64,000 nt of DNA from Actinokineospora iranica (GTDB taxonomy: Bacteria; Actinomycetota; Actinomycetes; Mycobacteriales; Pseudonocardiaceae). A model generated the notes under the pieces. That model did not search any database, was not told where the DNA came from, and worked only from the letters and a program-made list of their open reading frames with translations. A program made the translations under genes and the position numbers. The stretch is from assembly GCF_900101685.1 (NCBI RefSeq), contig NZ_FMZZ01000008.1, positions 1 to 64,000 on the forward strand, given 5' to 3'. Positions 32,416 to 40,177 of this stretch are shown piece after piece (the first letter of the stretch is position 1; each line of letters begins with the position of its first letter).

Positions 32416-32820
32416 ATGAACATCGACGCCGAGCACTCCGAGCAGCTCATCTCGCTGTACGGCGGCAGCACTCCGGTGCAGTCCCGCTGGACCTACCGCG
32501 CCAGCGAGCCCTACACGGTCGCCGCGGCCTTCCAGACCGACCGGGACCGCTGGGTCGAGTGGGTCTTCGGTCGGGACCTGTTGGTCGCGGGGCTGTCGGG
32601 TCCCGCTGGCGAGGGTGACGTGCGGCTGCTGCCCGATCTCGCCAACGGGCGCGCGGCGCTCTACCTGGAGATCGAGTCGCCCGACGGCCACGCGCTGCTG
32701 GAGATGAACTACGAGGCGATCCAGAACTTCCTGGCGACCACCGTCGCCATGGTGCCCCTGGGCAACGAGGGCGACTACTTCGACATCGACGCCCTCATCG
32801 AGGAGATCACCAACGTCTGA
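32416..32820 (+). CDS. SsgA-like sporulation/cell division regulator
   Basis: A 134-residue SsgA-like protein. The diagnostic stretches are ASEPYTVAAAFQTDRDRWVE, WVFGRDLLVAGLSGPAGEGD and ALLEMNYEAIQNFLATTVAM. SALPs control septum placement and peptidoglycan remodelling in morphologically complex actinomycetes, often by localising division proteins. The ATG has GGAGG about 9 bp upstream. A hairpin follows. Presence of an SsgA-like protein supports a hyphal or sporulating host. Confidence 0.93.
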   Translation: MNIDAEHSEQLISLYGGSTPVQSRWTYRASEPYTVAAAFQTDRDRWVEWVFGRDLLVAGLSGPAGEGDVRLLPDLANGRAALYLEIESPDGHALLEMNYEAIQNFLATTVAMVPLGNEGDYFDIDALIEEITNV

Positions 32821-32842
32821 GGCCCGCGCGCGGGCACTGACG

Positions 32843-32873
32843 CGGCCGCCTGTCCGGACTGGGCAGGCGGCCG
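32843..32873. terminator. bidirectional terminator hairpin
   Basis: A 10-bp G/C stem (32843-32852 with 32864-32873) and an 11-nt loop between the converging ssgA-like and lipoprotein genes. Confidence 0.75.
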
Positions 32874-32893
32874 TCGTCGTGCTTACCGGACGT

Positions 32894-33274
32894 TTAGAGG
32901 CAAGCCTGCGAAAGCGCGTTGACCGCGTCGATCTTGTCCTTGGCCCAGGATGTCACGCCGGTCGGGTCGAGGTTGGGCACGCTCAACTCGTTCACCTTGG
33001 CGGCCATTCCGTTGATCGCGTCCTGGAGCGTCACGTCGGTGGTCTTCTCCGCCAGCGCGGTGAGCTCGTCCGCCGTGCGCTTGGCGTCCTCGGCGGTCTG
33101 CTCCACGTCCTGCGTGCTCGGGGTGAAGTTGGCGAGCTTGAGCGCCTCCAGGCAGATGTTCGCCTTGTCGGTCGCGTTGCTCGCCGCGTTGGTCGCCTCC
33201 CGGACGGAGTCACAGGCGGTGAGACCGCCGAGCAAAGCCGTCGCGGCCAGGACGATCGCCAGCCGAGATCGCAT
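32894..33274 (-). CDS. small lipoprotein, unknown function
   Basis: A 126-residue predicted lipoprotein. The signal peptide MRSRLAIVLAATALLGGLTAC ends in a lipobox (LTAC) with Cys21 as the lipidated residue. The mature part is helical and Ala/Thr/Asp-rich (SVREATNAASNATDKANICL; DAKRTADELTALAEKTTDV), ending with a Cys (ALSQACL), so a Cys pair with ANICL is possible. It resembles phage-lysis-like or YtxH-like amphipathic domains only superficially. Function unknown; extracytoplasmic face of the membrane. Confidence 0.85.
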   Translation of the reverse strand: MRSRLAIVLAATALLGGLTACDSVREATNAASNATDKANICLEALKLANFTPSTQDVEQTAEDAKRTADELTALAEKTTDVTLQDAINGMAAKVNELSVPNLDPTGVTSWAKDKIDAVNALSQACL

Positions 33275-33480
33275 CGTGCCCCCAAGGGGTGAGGAGTGGT
33301 GAGGGTGTCAGATTATCCGTTTTGCCGGGCCAGCCAGACCGCTACCCGGAGACGAACGCACGGCAGTGACCTCCGCAAACGCTTGCGCCTGACGGTGCTT
33401 GTCGACCTTGGAACCCACAAGAGTGAGGCCGGGTGCGGAAGTGCCGCCGGGACGCCACGACCCTGGCTACCCTGGCCGGG

Positions 33481-34116
33481 ATGCGAGCCCCGAAGATCAT
33501 CGATCGAGCCGACGGCGCCTGCGGAGACCTGGTCCTGCGCCGCGCGGCCGACCACTACGAGATCATCGCCGACGGCATGTTCCTCATGGACACCCGAGCC
33601 GGGCAGTCCGAACGCCTCCTGGTCCGCGCCGCCGCGTCCCGTATGCCCGGCGGCCGCGTCCTGATCGGCGGCCTCGGCGTCGGCTTCTCGCTGCGCGAAG
33701 CCCTGTCGCTGCCGCGGGTGAGCGAGGTCGTCGTCGTGGAACGCGAACCCGCCGTCATCCGCTGGAACCACGGCCCCCTGGGCAACGCCGACGCCCTCAC
33801 CGACCCCCGCACCCACTGCGTCGAAGCCGACCTGGTCGCCTGGCTCGCCGCAACCGACACCCGGTTCGACGCCCTCTGCCTGGACATCGACAACGGCCCC
33901 GACTGGACCCTCTCACCCGACAACGCGTCCCTCTACTCGGCCGACGGCCTGGCGCTGCTCGCCCGCCGCCGCACCCCCGGCGGCGTCCTGTCCATCTGGA
34001 GCGCCAACGCCAGCGCCTCGTTCCTGTCCCGCCTGCGGTCGACCTTCCAGCACGTCGAAGTCCTGGAGGTCCCCGTGCCCCGCGGCGAACCGGACGTCGT
34101 CTACCTGGCTACCTAG
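33481..34116 (+). CDS. spermidine-synthase-like methyltransferase-fold protein
   Basis: A 211-residue Rossmann-fold protein of the spermine/spermidine synthase group. It shows GRVLIGGLGVGFSLREALSL (nucleoside-binding glycine loop), VSEVVVVEREPAVIRW (acidic residue ending strand 2), and FDALCLDIDNGPDWTLSPDN, where DIDNGPDW replaces the usual catalytic DxxD region. Actinomycete members rarely act in polyamine synthesis, so I give only the fold. ATG 33481 is preferred over GTG 33433. Its 3' end overlaps the convergent glycosylase gene by 8 bp. Confidence 0.82.
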   Translation: MRAPKIIDRADGACGDLVLRRAADHYEIIADGMFLMDTRAGQSERLLVRAAASRMPGGRVLIGGLGVGFSLREALSLPRVSEVVVVEREPAVIRWNHGPLGNADALTDPRTHCVEADLVAWLAATDTRFDALCLDIDNGPDWTLSPDNASLYSADGLALLARRRTPGGVLSIWSANASASFLSRLRSTFQHVEVLEVPVPRGEPDVVYLAT

Positions 34117-34669
34117 CCGCCTTGGCCGCCTTCTTGAACGCCCGCACCTCGCCCAGGGACACCGCGTCCACCACATCGGCCACCGACCGCCGAGCCCCCT
34201 CGAGCCCGTAGTCCCCGGCCGCTTTCCGCCACCCCTCCGGCGTCACCCCACGCTGCTTGCCGAGCAGAGCAAGGAAGATCTTCGCCTTCTGCTCCCCGAA
34301 CCCGGGCAGCGCCTTGAGCCGCTTGAGCACCTCCGGGCCACTGGGGCTGTCCCAGATCGCGGCGGTGTCCCCGTCGTAGACCTCGACAATGTGCTGACAC
34401 AACGCCTGCACCCGCTTCGCCATCGACCTGCCGTACCGGTGGATGGCAGGCGGCGTCGCAGCGAGGTCGGCGAAAGCCTCGGGGTCGTACTCCGCGATCT
34501 CCCGGACATCGAGCCCGCCGAGACGGTCGTAGAGCTTCTTCGGCCCCTTGAACGCCACCTCCATCGGAATCTGCTGGTCGAGCAGCATTCCGAGCAACAG
34601 CGCCAGCGGATCACTCTCCAGCAACGCGTCCGCGTCCGGATCCTGAGCGATGCAGAGCTTGGTCGTCAT
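34109..34669 (-). CDS. HhH-GPD family base-excision DNA glycosylase
   Basis: A 186-residue protein of the helix-hairpin-helix GPD superfamily. DPLALLLGMLLDQQIPMEVA matches the N-terminal helix pair (the family's LLxQQ). The hairpin is LKRLKALPGFGEQKAKIFLA and the GPD-loop Asp is likely in RRSVADVVD. Actinomycete members of this length are often mislabelled as iron-sulfur assembly HesB proteins; no Cys cluster is present here. The substrate lesion is unknown. ATG 34669 is one of three close starts (34678 and 34699 also possible). Confidence 0.87.
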   Translation of the reverse strand: MTTKLCIAQDPDADALLESDPLALLLGMLLDQQIPMEVAFKGPKKLYDRLGGLDVREIAEYDPEAFADLAATPPAIHRYGRSMAKRVQALCQHIVEVYDGDTAAIWDSPSGPEVLKRLKALPGFGEQKAKIFLALLGKQRGVTPEGWRKAAGDYGLEGARRSVADVVDAVSLGEVRAFKKAAKAAR

Positions 34670-34789
34670 GCGCAGCATCGTGACACGATGGACGTTCACC
34701 TCGCGCGCCGGTCGGGGCTTGCGGGATCAGGGACAGCAGACGTGCCGGACAGTACGGTTTCGAAGATCCGGTTGCCGGACGGACATTGC

Positions 34790-35089
34790 TCATCGCCTTA
34801 GTGATCCCCGAGCCCGCGCGAAGCGGGCTTCCCACGTTCCCTGCGCGATTTCGAGATCAGAGACACCACCTGAGTGCGTCGAACTCTTAATGCAACGAGG
34901 ATTCGCCATACTTGCGGGCTGGCAGTGCGCCGCTATCGTATCGCCGTTAGCTATCGCTGGCTCAAGAATCATCCGGATATCAAGTTCGCCGAAGCGGTTA
35001 TAGAAGTTTTTTACATTAATGCAAACCTTCATCCGAATCTGCTTCGCAGGGTGCTCCTCCAAGTATCGATTCCGCGCTTGGAGGAGCAC
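34790..35089 (-). pseudogene. decayed fragment related to the adjacent HhH-GPD glycosylase
   Basis: The leftward frame contains KQIRMKVCINVKNFYNRFGE followed by LDIRMI. This aligns with QQIPMEVAFKGPKKLYDRLG / GLDVREI of the neighbouring glycosylase at about 12 identities in 26 with one gap. Nothing downstream of that segment matches well, and no hairpin-GPD region is present. It sits in the same strand and order, immediately upstream of the intact gene, in noticeably AT-richer DNA. I take it as the relic of a second, diverged copy, possibly brought in with the island that starts here. The rest of 34700-35103 shows no gene. Confidence 0.55.
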
Positions 35090-35092
35090 CCT
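35048..35092. repeat. perfect 16-bp inverted repeat at the island edge
   Basis: AGGGTGCTCCTCCAAG at 35048-35063 is exactly complementary to 35077-35092, with a 13-nt loop. It lies 12 bp beyond the stop of the DUF262 gene and could be its terminator, or mark an old junction. Confidence 0.8.
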
Positions 35093-35103
35093 ACGTGTCG
35101 CTT

Positions 35104-37203
35104 TTATGTTAGATTCAAAACGCCTTGACCTGTCGGATGGTCTGCTTCGCCAAGATCACCCTGGGAGAGTCGCATCAATTCGGTCATGCCGATTCGGCAG
35201 GCTTCCGAAGCGCGACCGTTTCCTTGAAAAGTGACTCCCTCGATAGAAAGCGCGTGAATCTGATCCTCGATATTCTGGAAACGGTGGCAGCCTGAGGCGG
35301 GGATCGAGCCGTCACTCTTGAGAACCCGATGCCCGTTCGGTAGGTCGTACTCCACAAGCCACTTGCTGAGGCTTCGCCGATGGGTACCGCAAATCTGCGC
35401 AATCGTGAGGTAGTTGGTCCATCGGCCTGATGGTATTTCGCTCAGCGCTTGCCGAACCAGCGCTAGTTTCCTGCTTTCCGGCTGATAAGGGACAGAGTCT
35501 CCCGGGCCCGGCCACATTTGTATTGCAAGGTCTGCAAGCATTGAGCTCCGATGGCGGATCTCCGCTTTACCCCACCTCTCGTTATCGGCGATCTTGAGAT
35601 TGGAGATGAGTCCGCTCTCGGCTAGAAGCTTCTTTTTCTCGCTAAACCCCTTATTTGACAGCTTTGCATTGTATGCCGAGAGAGTCAGATTACCAATAGT
35701 GTGCACAAGTGACTGATGAAGGTCATCAATGCCCTCGTCCTCCGCGCACTCGTCTTCGATGGTCCGCGACCACTCATCGTTCAGCGTCTGCGGCATCACG
35801 TGTTCGATAGTCAGCTTGGAAGCGGCGAAATCAACGATTTCAACGCGACCCTGCGCTTCCTCAAGACTTCTTAGAATAAAGTACTTCTGCCACTCTTTGC
35901 CGCGCCAGTAGAACGGCTGTTCGAGCATGGCTTCGCGGACGTCGTCGTCTGAAGGAAACCTTCGTCTTTGCCGGGTCAAGATTCTGGTTATTGCTTCTTG
36001 TGTCGGTATCTCGTCAGATAGTGACTTGACTAGATCATTTATCATCACGTTATTTCCTGCTCGCCCGATGCCTACGATCAACTGTCGGACGAGATAGCTT
36101 TCAACGATACGTAGAGCGTCTGCTACTGCTTGTGGTTCTAGTTGTCCATCTTCATACGCGAGCAAGACCATCATGGTAATCGGGTAGACCACCGTTGCTC
36201 GCCATCGATTAAGACGGTCAAGAGCTTCTCGGATGATGGGAACGGGTTCTTGCTCCGGTCTCAACACGCGCTTGAAGACTTGCGCTTTCCTGCTGAGCTC
36301 AACTATCCACTCTTCGACGTCGGATTCCAGTTCTAGGCGATCGAGAAACTTCTGCTGCTCGCGATAAAGGGAATGTAAAGTGGCGCCTCTCTTCCCCTTA
36401 AGGATTAAGTCGAGCCAGATCAAATCGACTAGATTTTGATCATTTAGTCCACTCTGCATTGGCAGCCAATGCTGTTGGTAGATTCGATCAGCGTTCGCGG
36501 GGAGGCGCATGAAGAGGTAATTGCGCAGCAGGTCCGCCTGTGTAAGCTTTAGTCCGGTATTGTTTAGGGACTCGAAGATTCGATGGACATTGTCACCCGT
36601 TTGTGCCGATATCTCGACAAATGACAATCTGCTCACAACTACTTGTTCAAGGCGTTGTATCGCGAACTCGGGGCGCTCGGATGCCTGGGAAAGGTACTTT
36701 TCGAGTTGGCCCTTAAAGAATCGATACGCATTGCCGATCGCATCTTCTCCGCCAGCCTGTGGAAGCTTCTCGACAATGTCTTTCCAAGATTTTCTATCAG
36801 CTTGCGTGGGCAGCAGGGTGTATCTTTCATCACCCTGGGCGAATTCATTGACGAGGTATTGGACTTCAATCTTTCTCGCCAAATTGTCAATCTTGGTGGC
36901 GCAGTAGTCTCGAATGGTGCATAGAAGTATGCTCAGTGTTGTAATTCGTTGCTGCCCGTCTACAACTAGCCAGCTTTGGACTCCTGATGCAGTGTTCGAG
37001 AGGCTCGGCGCGAGGACGACAGAACCAAGAAAGTGTCCATCGTCATCGTCTTCCTCTGAAAGCAAATTCGTTATATCTAGCCAGAGTTGATCCAGTTGAT
37101 CACGCTTCCAGCTATAAGGACGCTGGTACAGTGGTACGACGTACTGTTTCTCGCCCTGAAGAAGGTTTCGAAGGACGGTCTCGCTAGCTCGCATTATTTC
37201 CAT
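35104..37203 (-). CDS. GmrSD-like modification-dependent nuclease (DUF262-DUF1524) fused to an alkyltransferase-like domain
   Basis: 699 residues in three modules. The N-terminal DUF262 domain has YVVPLYQRPYSWKRDQLDQL, GHFLGSVVL and the nucleotide-site motif WLVVDGQQRITTLS. The DUF1524 nuclease domain near 470-540 has LTIEHVMPQTLNDEW (HNH-type His) and HTIGNLTLSAYNAKLSNKGF. These are the two halves of GmrS-GmrD type IV restriction enzymes, which cut glucosylated or otherwise modified phage DNA. The last about 120 residues add an MGMT/ATL-type DNA-binding fold: ALSEIPSGRWTNYLTIAQIC, then LPNGHRVLKSDG, where alkyltransferases have PCHRV; Cys is replaced by Gly, so it would bind but not repair alkylated bases. 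AT-rich codon use unlike its neighbours. The start is 37203 or ATG 37194. Confidence 0.88.
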   Translation of the reverse strand: MEIMRASETVLRNLLQGEKQYVVPLYQRPYSWKRDQLDQLWLDITNLLSEEDDDDGHFLGSVVLAPSLSNTASGVQSWLVVDGQQRITTLSILLCTIRDYCATKIDNLARKIEVQYLVNEFAQGDERYTLLPTQADRKSWKDIVEKLPQAGGEDAIGNAYRFFKGQLEKYLSQASERPEFAIQRLEQVVVSRLSFVEISAQTGDNVHRIFESLNNTGLKLTQADLLRNYLFMRLPANADRIYQQHWLPMQSGLNDQNLVDLIWLDLILKGKRGATLHSLYREQQKFLDRLELESDVEEWIVELSRKAQVFKRVLRPEQEPVPIIREALDRLNRWRATVVYPITMMVLLAYEDGQLEPQAVADALRIVESYLVRQLIVGIGRAGNNVMINDLVKSLSDEIPTQEAITRILTRQRRRFPSDDDVREAMLEQPFYWRGKEWQKYFILRSLEEAQGRVEIVDFAASKLTIEHVMPQTLNDEWSRTIEDECAEDEGIDDLHQSLVHTIGNLTLSAYNAKLSNKGFSEKKKLLAESGLISNLKIADNERWGKAEIRHRSSMLADLAIQMWPGPGDSVPYQPESRKLALVRQALSEIPSGRWTNYLTIAQICGTHRRSLSKWLVEYDLPNGHRVLKSDGSIPASGCHRFQNIEDQIHALSIEGVTFQGNGRASEACRIGMTELMRLSQGDLGEADHPTGQGVLNLT

Positions 37204-37921
37204 TCATATGAAGCCGTAAGGGCGTACAGTATACGCTACCCGATATTGGGCTGGATAGGGGTGTCTCTGTGTCTGATCTGATACCTCAAGAAAGGGGGCT
37301 TTCGGCTAGTTTGCGATCTGTTGAGAAGAAAGTGGAGAGATCTCGCAGGGTGTAATGGTTATTAGGAAAAATCGATTCGAGCTGCGGTGAGGCGGAAGGC
37401 CCACTCGGCGGAAGCGATTTCTATCTACCTACACGATCGAGGAACTGGCGGGGCTGTCGCGTTGTTGACTGCCTCTCGGATCTACCGGCGATTCGTGTCG
37501 CTGGTCGGGCAAGTAGTGCGCCTAGCGCACCCCGTCCTGACGTGGGGTGCTGTCAGAGCAGGAGGGGTGGTTCTGATCGTACTGGTCGTGCCAATTTGAG
37601 AATGGAAGAACCAGACCGAGAAAATCTTGGGGTAAGCGCCGCCGCTTCAGGTTGCCCAATTATGTGATGTTCAACTATACCGCTGACTACTCCCGGTGTT
37701 CTCGGCGTTGCCGAGTTCGATCCACGATTCGCACAGTGCTGTGCCTCATTCGTGTGACGGCTCCCCGTTTTGTCATGCAAAGGGGGAACTCGATGAGAGT
37801 GCTCCTCCCCAGGCAGAACGGCTGCCACGGGTGAGTGGTGGGGGCGGTTCCGGGTTGCCGGGTGGTGGGGTTGGGCGCAGGCTGCACTTCGGAGCGAGCG
37901 AGCGAGCGGAAGGAGTGGCTG
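37204..37921. other. gene-poor stretch at the right edge of the AT-rich island
   Basis: About 700 bp without a gene I can support. The left half (to about 37,450) keeps the AT-rich composition of the DUF262 gene and must hold its promoter. The right half returns to high GC. Short frames here, such as 37387-37599, have no ribosome binding site, no recognisable domain and atypical codon use. A GAGC direct repeat (37890-37909) immediately precedes the ribosome binding site of the next gene. Confidence 0.6.
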
Positions 37922-38182
37922 GTGGCGACTTGCGACACCTGCGGCAATGACTACTGGATGACGTTCGAGGTGCGCACCGTGAGCGGGCAGGTGCACACCT
38001 TCGACAGCTTCGAGTGCGCGGCCACGAAACTGGCGCCGGTGTGTGAGCACTGCCGGTGTCGGATTCTGGGGCATGGGGTGGAGGTGGAGGGGCGGTTCTT
38101 CTGTTGCGCGCACTGCGCGCGGGAAGGGGCGGCGCACCTGGGGGATCAGATTCGGGACGCGGTGGGGGCTCATCCGGCTTGA
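37922..38182 (+). CDS. prokaryotic metallothionein-like Cys/His zinc protein
   Basis: An 86-residue protein with closely spaced metal ligands: ATCDTCGNDYW, FDSFECAATKLAP and CEHCRCRILGHGVEVEG, then RFFCCAHCAREGA. The set of nine Cys plus several His, with GHGVE between CxxCxC and FCCxHC, is typical of actinomycete metallothionein/zinc-ribbon small proteins that bind Zn, Cd or Cu. GTG 37922 follows GGAAGGAG at 6-8 bp. The 3' end overlaps the convergent membrane hydrolase gene by 13 bp. Confidence 0.85.
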   Translation: MATCDTCGNDYWMTFEVRTVSGQVHTFDSFECAATKLAPVCEHCRCRILGHGVEVEGRFFCCAHCAREGAAHLGDQIRDAVGAHPA

Positions 38183-38988
38183 GCCCACGGGGTCAGGGGG
38201 ACGCCGTCGAGGAAGGGGAGGACGCCGGTTCGGTGCAGGGCCACGGCGGACATCCAGACGGCCACCGCGGTGAGGATGGGGCCGATGACGGCCATCTCGA
38301 CCTTGCCGCCGGTGCGCATACGCAGGAGTTTGGGCGGGGCCACCGGGTACCAGGTCTTCCAGGCGATCGGGACCGGCCACAGGATGGGGCAGCCCTGTTC
38401 GGTGATGGCGTCGCCCAGGTAGTGGGCTATGCAGCCGATGCCGACGGCGACGCCGCAGGCGGCGGCGTCGGCTGAGGTCTGGTCGGTCCACTTGAGGCAG
38501 GCGTAGGTGAGCAGCAGCGCGGTTCCGGTGATCCACAGGGCGTCGTTGCGGGGGCACCACTTGTGCATGATGCCGCGCACCGCCAGGCCGCTGAAGAAGA
38601 ACATGAGCACCGGCAGCGCCCACGACTGGCTGGTCTGGATGATCGCGGTCGTGGCCACCGCCGCCGCGATGGCGAAGACCAGGGTGTGGGTGAGGCCGCG
38701 GTGGCCGCCGTCGCGGTTGGAGTCCTTTTTGGTGCGGGTCAGCCGGTAGGTGCCGTGGCTGATCGCGTTGACGAGCTTCGACCCCGCCTGGGTGACCGGG
38801 CCGAACGTGCTCGACACCGTGGACTCCGGGTGGTCCAGGTCGGGCAGCAGCGCCGCCCCGGTGCACATGACCGCCCCGACCAGCCAGCCCTTCGCCGACA
38901 GGTTGCCGATGGCGCTGCCGGAGGCCAAGGCGGTGACCGTCGCCCAGGCCGTCAGGCCGCTCATCGCGTGGGTCGGTCCGGTTGACAC
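38170..38988 (-). CDS. YdjM-type inner-membrane metal-dependent hydrolase
   Basis: A 272-residue membrane protein of the YdjM (DUF457) family. The conserved His/Asp set is visible: GPTHAMSGL near the N-terminus, LLPDLDHPEST, GGHRGLTHTLVF and IAHYLGDAITEQGCPILWP. Several hydrophobic segments lie between the motifs, so catalysis would occur at the membrane; the substrate is unknown. E. coli YdjM is LexA-controlled, but no SOS box is seen upstream here. ATG or GTG at 38988 with a GGGGGCA-type upstream stretch. Confidence 0.88.
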   Translation of the reverse strand: MSTGPTHAMSGLTAWATVTALASGSAIGNLSAKGWLVGAVMCTGAALLPDLDHPESTVSSTFGPVTQAGSKLVNAISHGTYRLTRTKKDSNRDGGHRGLTHTLVFAIAAAVATTAIIQTSQSWALPVLMFFFSGLAVRGIMHKWCPRNDALWITGTALLLTYACLKWTDQTSADAAACGVAVGIGCIAHYLGDAITEQGCPILWPVPIAWKTWYPVAPPKLLRMRTGGKVEMAVIGPILTAVAVWMSAVALHRTGVLPFLDGVPLTPWAQAG

Positions 38989-39047
38989 GTGCTGCCCCCT
39001 GAATGATCGAAAGCCGGTTAGCCGGTGCTCACCTTAGGATCGGACGG

Positions 39048-39614
39048 GTGCTGCGTCCCACGTATCCGATCAAGACCCGCCGACTGGCCCTGCGCCCGTA
39101 TGCGGCCGACGACCTCGACGCGCTGTTCGCGATCGAGTCCAGGGCGGACGTCTGCAAGTACCTGTACTGGGAGCCGCGCACCCGCGCCGAGGTCGCCGCC
39201 GACCTGGAGCGGCGGATGGCGACGACCACGCTGGAGAACGAGGGGGACGCGCTGCGGCTCGCGGTCACCCTGCTCGACACCGGCGAGCTGATCGGCGGGG
39301 TGATGCTGGCCTGGCGCAGCGTCGAGCACAGCGGCGGCGAGATCGGCTTCGTCCTGCACCCCGACCACCACGGCAGGGGCTACGCCGGGGAGGCCGCCGT
39401 CCAGTTGCTGCGGCTGGGCTTCGAGGACTTGGGGCTGCACCGCGTCTTCGCCCGGCTCGACGCGGCCAACCGGCCGTCCGGCAGGCTGCTCGAACGGCTG
39501 GGGATGCGGTTCGAGGGGCGGTTCCGGGAAAACGAGTTCGTCAAGGGCGCCTGGACCGACGAAGCCGTCTACGCGATGCTCGCCCACGAGTGGCGCGACC
39601 TGACCGAGGGCTAG
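39048..39614 (+). CDS. GNAT family N-acetyltransferase (RimJ/RimL-like)
   Basis: A 188-residue acetyltransferase. The start YPIKTRRLALRPYAADDLDA and IGFVLHPDHHGRGYAGEAAV (acetyl-CoA pyrophosphate loop, here HHGRGYAGEA) are diagnostic, with LGLHRVFARLDAANRPSGRL and LERLGMRFEGRFREN as the C-terminal signature. RimJ/RimL-like members acetylate protein N-termini or small amines; the substrate is unknown. GTG 39048 gives the typical N-terminus; ATG 39003 in the same frame would add 15 residues. Confidence 0.9.
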   Translation: MLRPTYPIKTRRLALRPYAADDLDALFAIESRADVCKYLYWEPRTRAEVAADLERRMATTTLENEGDALRLAVTLLDTGELIGGVMLAWRSVEHSGGEIGFVLHPDHHGRGYAGEAAVQLLRLGFEDLGLHRVFARLDAANRPSGRLLERLGMRFEGRFRENEFVKGAWTDEAVYAMLAHEWRDLTEG

Positions 39615-39633
39615 TCCGGGGCCTTGTCCGGGG

Positions 39634-40038
39634 CTAGCTCATGGGCTGGTCCAGCGCGCGAAACCGCTCGTGCGCTGCCTGCCTGCTGACCCCGAGCGCC
39701 GCGCCGACGTCGGCCCAGGACGCGCCGGTCGCGCGGGCCGCGGCCACCGCTCGCTCGGTGAGCGGACGCTGCCAGGACTCGACCTCGGCCAGCAGTTTCA
39801 GCGCCACCTCGGGCCGGCACCTGGTCAGCTCCTCGACCTGCTCGCGCAGGATGTCGGACTTGACCAGCAGCCACGACGGCGGCTCCGCCTCCAGCGCGGC
39901 CAGCGCGTGCGCGCGCATCCAGTGCTCGACGGCCTCGTCGCGGCTGGGGAAGCCGCGGTCGGCGGTCCAGCCGCAGTCGCAGGCCGGGCGCAGGTCGGTG
40001 ATGGTCGCGCGGTGGCCGTGGATCTCCAAGTCGTCCAT
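39634..40038 (-). CDS. small DNA-binding protein with C-terminal helix-turn-helix
   Basis: A 134-residue protein. The N-terminal about 50 residues have CDCGWTADRGFPSRDEAVEH, a Cys pair in a treble-clef-like context with His, possibly metal-binding. The C-terminus is a clear helix-turn-helix: ARATGASWADVGAALGVSRQ followed by AAHERFRAL. ATG 40038 lies 4 bp from a perfect 16-bp palindrome at 40043-40058, which would cover the ribosome binding site or transcription start and is the obvious autoregulatory operator. No family name is assigned. Confidence 0.8.
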   Translation of the reverse strand: MDDLEIHGHRATITDLRPACDCGWTADRGFPSRDEAVEHWMRAHALAALEAEPPSWLLVKSDILREQVEELTRCRPEVALKLLAEVESWQRPLTERAVAAARATGASWADVGAALGVSRQAAHERFRALDQPMS

Positions 40039-40042
40039 GGGT

Positions 40043-40058
40043 GTCAAGGTACCTTGAC
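40043..40058. promoter_or_regulatory. 16-bp perfect palindrome, putative operator
   Basis: GTCAAGGTACCTTGAC is self-complementary over all 16 bases. It ends 4 bp before the start codon of the leftward HTH gene and 120 bp before the rightward secreted-protein gene. Confidence 0.7.
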
Positions 40059-40177
40059 GTCTCCTGGGGATCACTCGGTCAGGTGGACCGGCGGCGCGGG
40101 AGGTGTGGTCGACGCTGGGCCGGGGCACGCCCAGATCCCCGCTGTTCGCCTGAATAGGCAAGACGGAAGGAAGCCGG

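Noticed and set aside
37387-37599. 70-codon hydrophobic frame in the island's right border
   Set aside because: No Shine-Dalgarno sequence, no relatives I recognise, and it crosses the composition boundary.
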